DNA of 64,000 nucleotides from Zavarzinia marina (GTDB lineage Bacteria; Pseudomonadota; Alphaproteobacteria; Zavarziniales; Zavarziniaceae): assembly GCF_021568905.1 (NCBI RefSeq), contig NZ_JAKGSB010000006.1, positions 186,001 through 250,000 on the forward strand. Direction: 5' to 3'. Below are positions 61,124 to 64,000 of this stretch, one piece after another (the stretch's first letter is position 1; the number at the start of each line of letters is the position of its first letter). A model generated the notes under the pieces. The model was not told the origin of the DNA. It saw nothing but the letters and a program-made list of their open reading frames with translations, and did not search any database. The translations under genes were made by a program, and so were the position numbers.

Positions 61124-62341
61124 ATGGACATTCGCATCGATCGCCGCGACCTGCTCCTCGGCCTGCTCGGGTCCGGACTCGCCGTGACCGCGCCGCGCGT
61201 CGCCTATGCGCGCGTGCCGGACGACCGCCGTTTCATCTTCATCCTGCTGCGCGGCGGCATGGACGGGCTGTCGGCGGTGCCGCCGGTCGGCGACCGGGAC
61301 TACGCCGCCCTTCGCGGTGCCCTGGCGATCGCCCCGGTCGGCAAGGCGGACGGTGCGCTAGGTCTCGACGACCGCTTCGGCCTGCACCCGGCGCTGGCGC
61401 CGATCCATGGTCTCTGGTCCAAGGGCGAGCTGGCGATCGTCCATGCCGCCGCCACGCCCTATCGCGAACGCTCGCATTTCGATGCCCAGAACGTGCTGGA
61501 GACGGGCGGCAATGCGCCCTCGCACGATGGCATCGGCTGGCTGAACCGTGCCATCGGCCTGATGCGGCAGGACGGCGCGCCGCGCGGCCGCGATCTCGGC
61601 CTTGCCGTCAACGAGGCGGCGCCGCTGGTCATGGCCGGGCCGGCCCGGGTCGCGACCTGGGCCGGACCCGGCGGCGGCGCACCGCCCACGGACTATCTGC
61701 TGGATGCGGTCGATCGGCTCTATGCCGACAGCCCGCGCTTTCACGCGGCGCTGGCCACCGCCCGGGACACGCGCGCCCTTCTCGCCGCGAGCGAGGACGG
61801 CATGGCGGGCAAGGAACCCGGACAGAGCCGGCTGATCCCCGTGTTCGGCGGCCTGGCCACGCTGATGCGGGCGGAAGGCGGGCCGCGCATCGCCACCCTC
61901 GAGGTGACGGGATGGGACACCCATACCGGGCAGGGCGCCGTCATGGGCAAATTCGGCAAGCTGCTCGGGCAATTCGCCGACGCCCTCGCCGAATTGCGCC
62001 GGGGTCTCGGCCCGGCCTGGGCCCGGACCGTCGTCGTCGCGGCGACGGAATTCGGCCGGACGGCCGTCCCGAACGGGACGGGCGGCACCGATCACGGCAC
62101 GGCTGGCGCCGCCTTCGTGCTGGGCGGCGCCGTGGCCGGCGGACGGATGATCGCGGATTGGCCGGGTCTCTCGCCGCAGCGCCTGTACCAAGGCCGCGAC
62201 CTCGCCCCGACCACGGATCTGCGCGGCGTCTTCGCCGGCGTCCTGCGGGACCATCTCGGCCTGCCGGCGGCGGACATCCGCCGCCAGATCTTCAGCGACG
62301 CCGCGGATCTGGCCTTCGTGCCGGGCCTGACCCGGGGCTAG
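61124..62341 (+). CDS. DUF1501 family protein, Tat-exported
   Basis: 405 residues. The N-terminus IDRRDLLLGLLGSGLAVTAP is a twin-arginine signal. The fold belongs to the alkaline-phosphatase/sulfatase-like DUF1501 family: FIFILLRGGMDGLSAV (near 38), WDTHTGQG (near 264), TEFGRTAVPNGTGGTDHGTA (near 307). The conserved His/Asp residues may bind metal. Follows the DUF1800 gene; the pair is common in proteobacteria. Function is not known. Confidence 0.9.
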   Translation: MDIRIDRRDLLLGLLGSGLAVTAPRVAYARVPDDRRFIFILLRGGMDGLSAVPPVGDRDYAALRGALAIAPVGKADGALGLDDRFGLHPALAPIHGLWSKGELAIVHAAATPYRERSHFDAQNVLETGGNAPSHDGIGWLNRAIGLMRQDGAPRGRDLGLAVNEAAPLVMAGPARVATWAGPGGGAPPTDYLLDAVDRLYADSPRFHAALATARDTRALLAASEDGMAGKEPGQSRLIPVFGGLATLMRAEGGPRIATLEVTGWDTHTGQGAVMGKFGKLLGQFADALAELRRGLGPAWARTVVVAATEFGRTAVPNGTGGTDHGTAGAAFVLGGAVAGGRMIADWPGLSPQRLYQGRDLAPTTDLRGVFAGVLRDHLGLPAADIRRQIFSDAADLAFVPGLTRG

Positions 62342-62364
62342 GCGCCGGCCTTACGCGGCGGCCT

Positions 62365-62670
62365 TCACTCCTCGCGCGCGGCACGGCGCGCGGCGATGCG
62401 TTCCGCCCGCCGGGCAGCGAATTCGGGATCGTTCGCGATCCGCTCCTGCAGCGCCTTGCGGCGTTCGGCGCGGCGGGCCTTGACGGCCTCCGGATCTTCC
62501 CCGGCCGCCGCGCCGGGGGCGCCGGCCTTGCTCAGGCCACGCGCGGCCTTGCGCTGTGCGATCCGTTCAGCCCTGCGTTCGGCCTGACGCTTGGCCTTGC
62601 GCTCCTCCTGGCGCTGAAGCCTGGTCGAACCGGCGGCGGGCGCGGTTTCCTTCTTGTCGTCGTCGTTCAT
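62365..62670 (-). CDS. Small Arg/Ala/Glu-rich protein
   Basis: 101 residues, not recognised. Nearly all residues are Arg, Ala, Glu, Lys, Gln or Asp, with no aromatic residue except one Phe. Patterns such as RQEERKAKRQAERRAER and AARRAERIAARRAAREE predict long charged helices or disorder, possibly nucleic-acid or membrane-surface binding. GC-rich low-complexity codons make it a possible false gene, but an ATG (62670) and a stop well placed between neighbours support it. Confidence 0.55.
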   Translation of the reverse strand: MNDDDKKETAPAAGSTRLQRQEERKAKRQAERRAERIAQRKAARGLSKAGAPGAAAGEDPEAVKARRAERRKALQERIANDPEFAARRAERIAARRAAREE

Positions 62671-62714
62671 TTGGGTCGGATACCTCGTCCAACGGAAATC
62701 TGAATGGCGGCGAA

Positions 62715-62743
62715 CCGGGCCCGCCGAAGGACGGCGGGCCCGG
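62715..62743 (-). terminator. 12-bp perfect hairpin behind the export protein gene
   Basis: CCGGGCCCGCCG (62715-62726) pairs exactly with CGGCGGGCCCGG (62732-62743) around a 5-base loop. It begins 7 bases after the stop at 62750 on the minus strand. Only a TT follows, so it may act as a terminator or an mRNA 3' stabiliser. Confidence 0.65.
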
Positions 62744-62749
62744 CGCCCG

Positions 62750-64000
62750 TCAATCGCTCAGGAAGCGCGTGATGCCCGCCACGCGGAAGATCACATCGGC
62801 CAGATCCTGAACGAACTGGAAGCCCTTGAAGCTGACTTCCGGCAGCACCACGATCTCGTCGCCCGGCTCCACCCTGGGATCGCCGACGAGCTGGATCGCG
62901 CCATTCGGCTTCTGCACCAGGAAATAGTCGCGCTGGGCCCTGTCGGTGAAGGAGCCGGCCTGATCGATATAGTCGTCGATCGTCATGCCCTTCTGCCAGA
63001 CGATGGTCTGGGGCGCGAGCACTTCGCCGGCGATCAGCACCGTGGACGAGCGCTTCGGAATGACGACGACATCGTCGTTTTCCAGCGGGATGTCCGCGAT
63101 CCCGCCCTTCTCGTCCATGACGACGAGGGTGCCGTCCGGTTCGGCGCCGCGTACCCTGTCGATGAACTGCAGGACCATCTGCGCCTCGGCGGAGCGGAGC
63201 GCCGCCTCGCCGCTGGTCTCGACCACGGCGGTCAGCACGCTGCGCTGCAGGCGGTCGAGCGCCGCCTCGAGCGCCGCCTTCTGCTGCTGGGCGACGGTCG
63301 CCCGGCGCAGATGCACGGCGGGATAATTGGCGACGGCCGGATCGACCTCGACATGGGCGAGGAACTGGCGCAGCGTCACCGCCTTCGAGACGACATAGGT
63401 CGACTGGCCCTCATAGGCGCCTTCGAGGCGGACAGTGATCACGGGGGCCGAGGAATCCTGCTGGAATTCGGCGATGTCCTGATCGGCGAGGGTGAAGCCG
63501 CTGAATTCCGCCAGCGTCAGGTATTTCGACATCGGCACGCCGTCGCGCGTGCCCGTGACGAAGACATTGTTCACATTCGGCAGGGGCCGGGCGAGCGCGA
63601 TCAGCTCGGCGCCGGTCATGCGCGTGCCGATCATCTCGAAGATGGCTTCGTTGCGGACCACGCCCCGCGCCTTGACCACCGGATTCTGGCCGCCGACCAC
63701 GATGGTGTCGCCTTCCTGCAGCGAGACGCCGGGCAGGTCGCCATCGAGCAGGAAGTCGTAGAGATCGGCCGTCGCGATGGTGCGGCCGCCACGCTTCAGG
63801 TCGATGTCGCGATAGGAGCCGCTGCCCTCGAGAATGCCGCCGGCGCGCAGCAGATAGTCGAGGATCGAATCCGCCGGCGCGCCCAGGTGGCGGCCGGGCT
63901 GCGCGACGAAGCCGGTCACGAAGATGCCGATGGAACGCGAACCGACCAGGGTGCTGTAGACCTGCACGGTATCCGAAGGATAGGACTGCCGGACCTGGCG
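62750..64000 (-). CDS. Polysaccharide export protein, Wza/SLBB type, N-terminus beyond window
   Basis: The visible C-terminal 416 residues belong to an outer-membrane polysaccharide export or biosynthesis protein. Several SLBB-type beta-grasp domains appear: IFVTGFVAQPGRHLG, AGGILEGSGSYRDIDLKRG, then VLIAGEVLAPQTIVWQKGM with AGSFTDRAQRDYFLVQ. Repeated GDTIVV, DDVVVIPK and GDEIVVLPE strands close each. The gene is open to the right edge with no start in sight. The last residues (RFLSD) end at 62750. It would carry the assembled surface polysaccharide across the envelope. Confidence 0.88.
   Translation of the reverse strand, partial: RQVRQSYPSDTVQVYSTLVGSRSIGIFVTGFVAQPGRHLGAPADSILDYLLRAGGILEGSGSYRDIDLKRGGRTIATADLYDFLLDGDLPGVSLQEGDTIVVGGQNPVVKARGVVRNEAIFEMIGTRMTGAELIALARPLPNVNNVFVTGTRDGVPMSKYLTLAEFSGFTLADQDIAEFQQDSSAPVITVRLEGAYEGQSTYVVSKAVTLRQFLAHVEVDPAVANYPAVHLRRATVAQQQKAALEAALDRLQRSVLTAVVETSGEAALRSAEAQMVLQFIDRVRGAEPDGTLVVMDEKGGIADIPLENDDVVVIPKRSSTVLIAGEVLAPQTIVWQKGMTIDDYIDQAGSFTDRAQRDYFLVQKPNGAIQLVGDPRVEPGDEIVVLPEVSFKGFQFVQDLADVIFRVAGITRFLSD

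Overview
The window is high-GC DNA with dense, mostly short-spaced bacterial genes. The gene content fits a free-living alphaproteobacterium: an IalB family protein, GlxA-type and MerR-type regulators, a divergent Lrp/alanine dehydrogenase pair, an adrenodoxin-type ferredoxin with a class I P450, a DUF1800/DUF1501 pair, and short alphaproteobacterial-style palindromic repeats. The order cannot be fixed from the sequence alone. No transposase, integrase, phage gene or CRISPR array was seen. One RNA gene is clear: tRNA-Leu(CAA) at 12618-12701, minus strand.

Layout. 1-1644: an acyl-CoA dehydrogenase cut by the left edge, and a MerR regulator whose promoter contains an 18-bp perfect palindrome. 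1800-6546: a DUF962 protein, a TauE/SafE permease coupled to a TIGR02186 protein, a YdcF protein, an HSL-type esterase and its TetR neighbour. 6807-10801: a large MscS channel translationally coupled to two PaaI thioesterases, then DsbB. 10812-15266: two tandem TraB/GumN proteins directly behind the tRNA, and two paralogous lipase-like hydrolases on either side of a glutathione peroxidase. 15381-23095: envelope genes (DUF445, DUF3089, a 618-residue anchored protein, a peptidoglycan-binding protease, MsrA, IalB). 23074-26625: AraC/Fsr transporter and GlxA/rhodanese pairs.

26766-37666 holds leuA, a choline-kinase-like protein coupled to a dimethylglycine-dehydrogenase-like enzyme, and acyl-CoA genes (dienoyl-CoA isomerase-like, MaoC hydratase, NUDIX, SCP2-type thiolase). 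Palindromic elements flank the thiolase gene. 37771-42979: Lrp/ald, a secreted esterase, a 48-residue membrane peptide, a glutamine-synthetase-like enzyme with an N-terminal helix-turn-helix, and a TetR regulator. 43027-46282 is a complete class I P450 system: P450 on the minus strand, FAD reductase and 2Fe-2S ferredoxin on the plus strand, with a promoter and an overlapping palindrome between them.

46303-64000 is a surface polysaccharide locus. The minus-strand operon manC, hddA, hddC-gmhB fusion and AGE epimerase would make GDP-mannose and GDP-D-glycero-alpha-D-manno-heptose. The plus strand carries KpsC, two family-4 glycosyltransferases and a 1008-residue protein with a glycosyltransferase-like N-terminus and a long unrecognised C-terminus. 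A DUF1800/DUF1501 pair and a Wza-type export protein running off the right edge close the window. The 1008-residue protein, the HTH-synthetase fusion, the tRNA-abutting TraB gene and the 48-residue peptide are the least conventional items.
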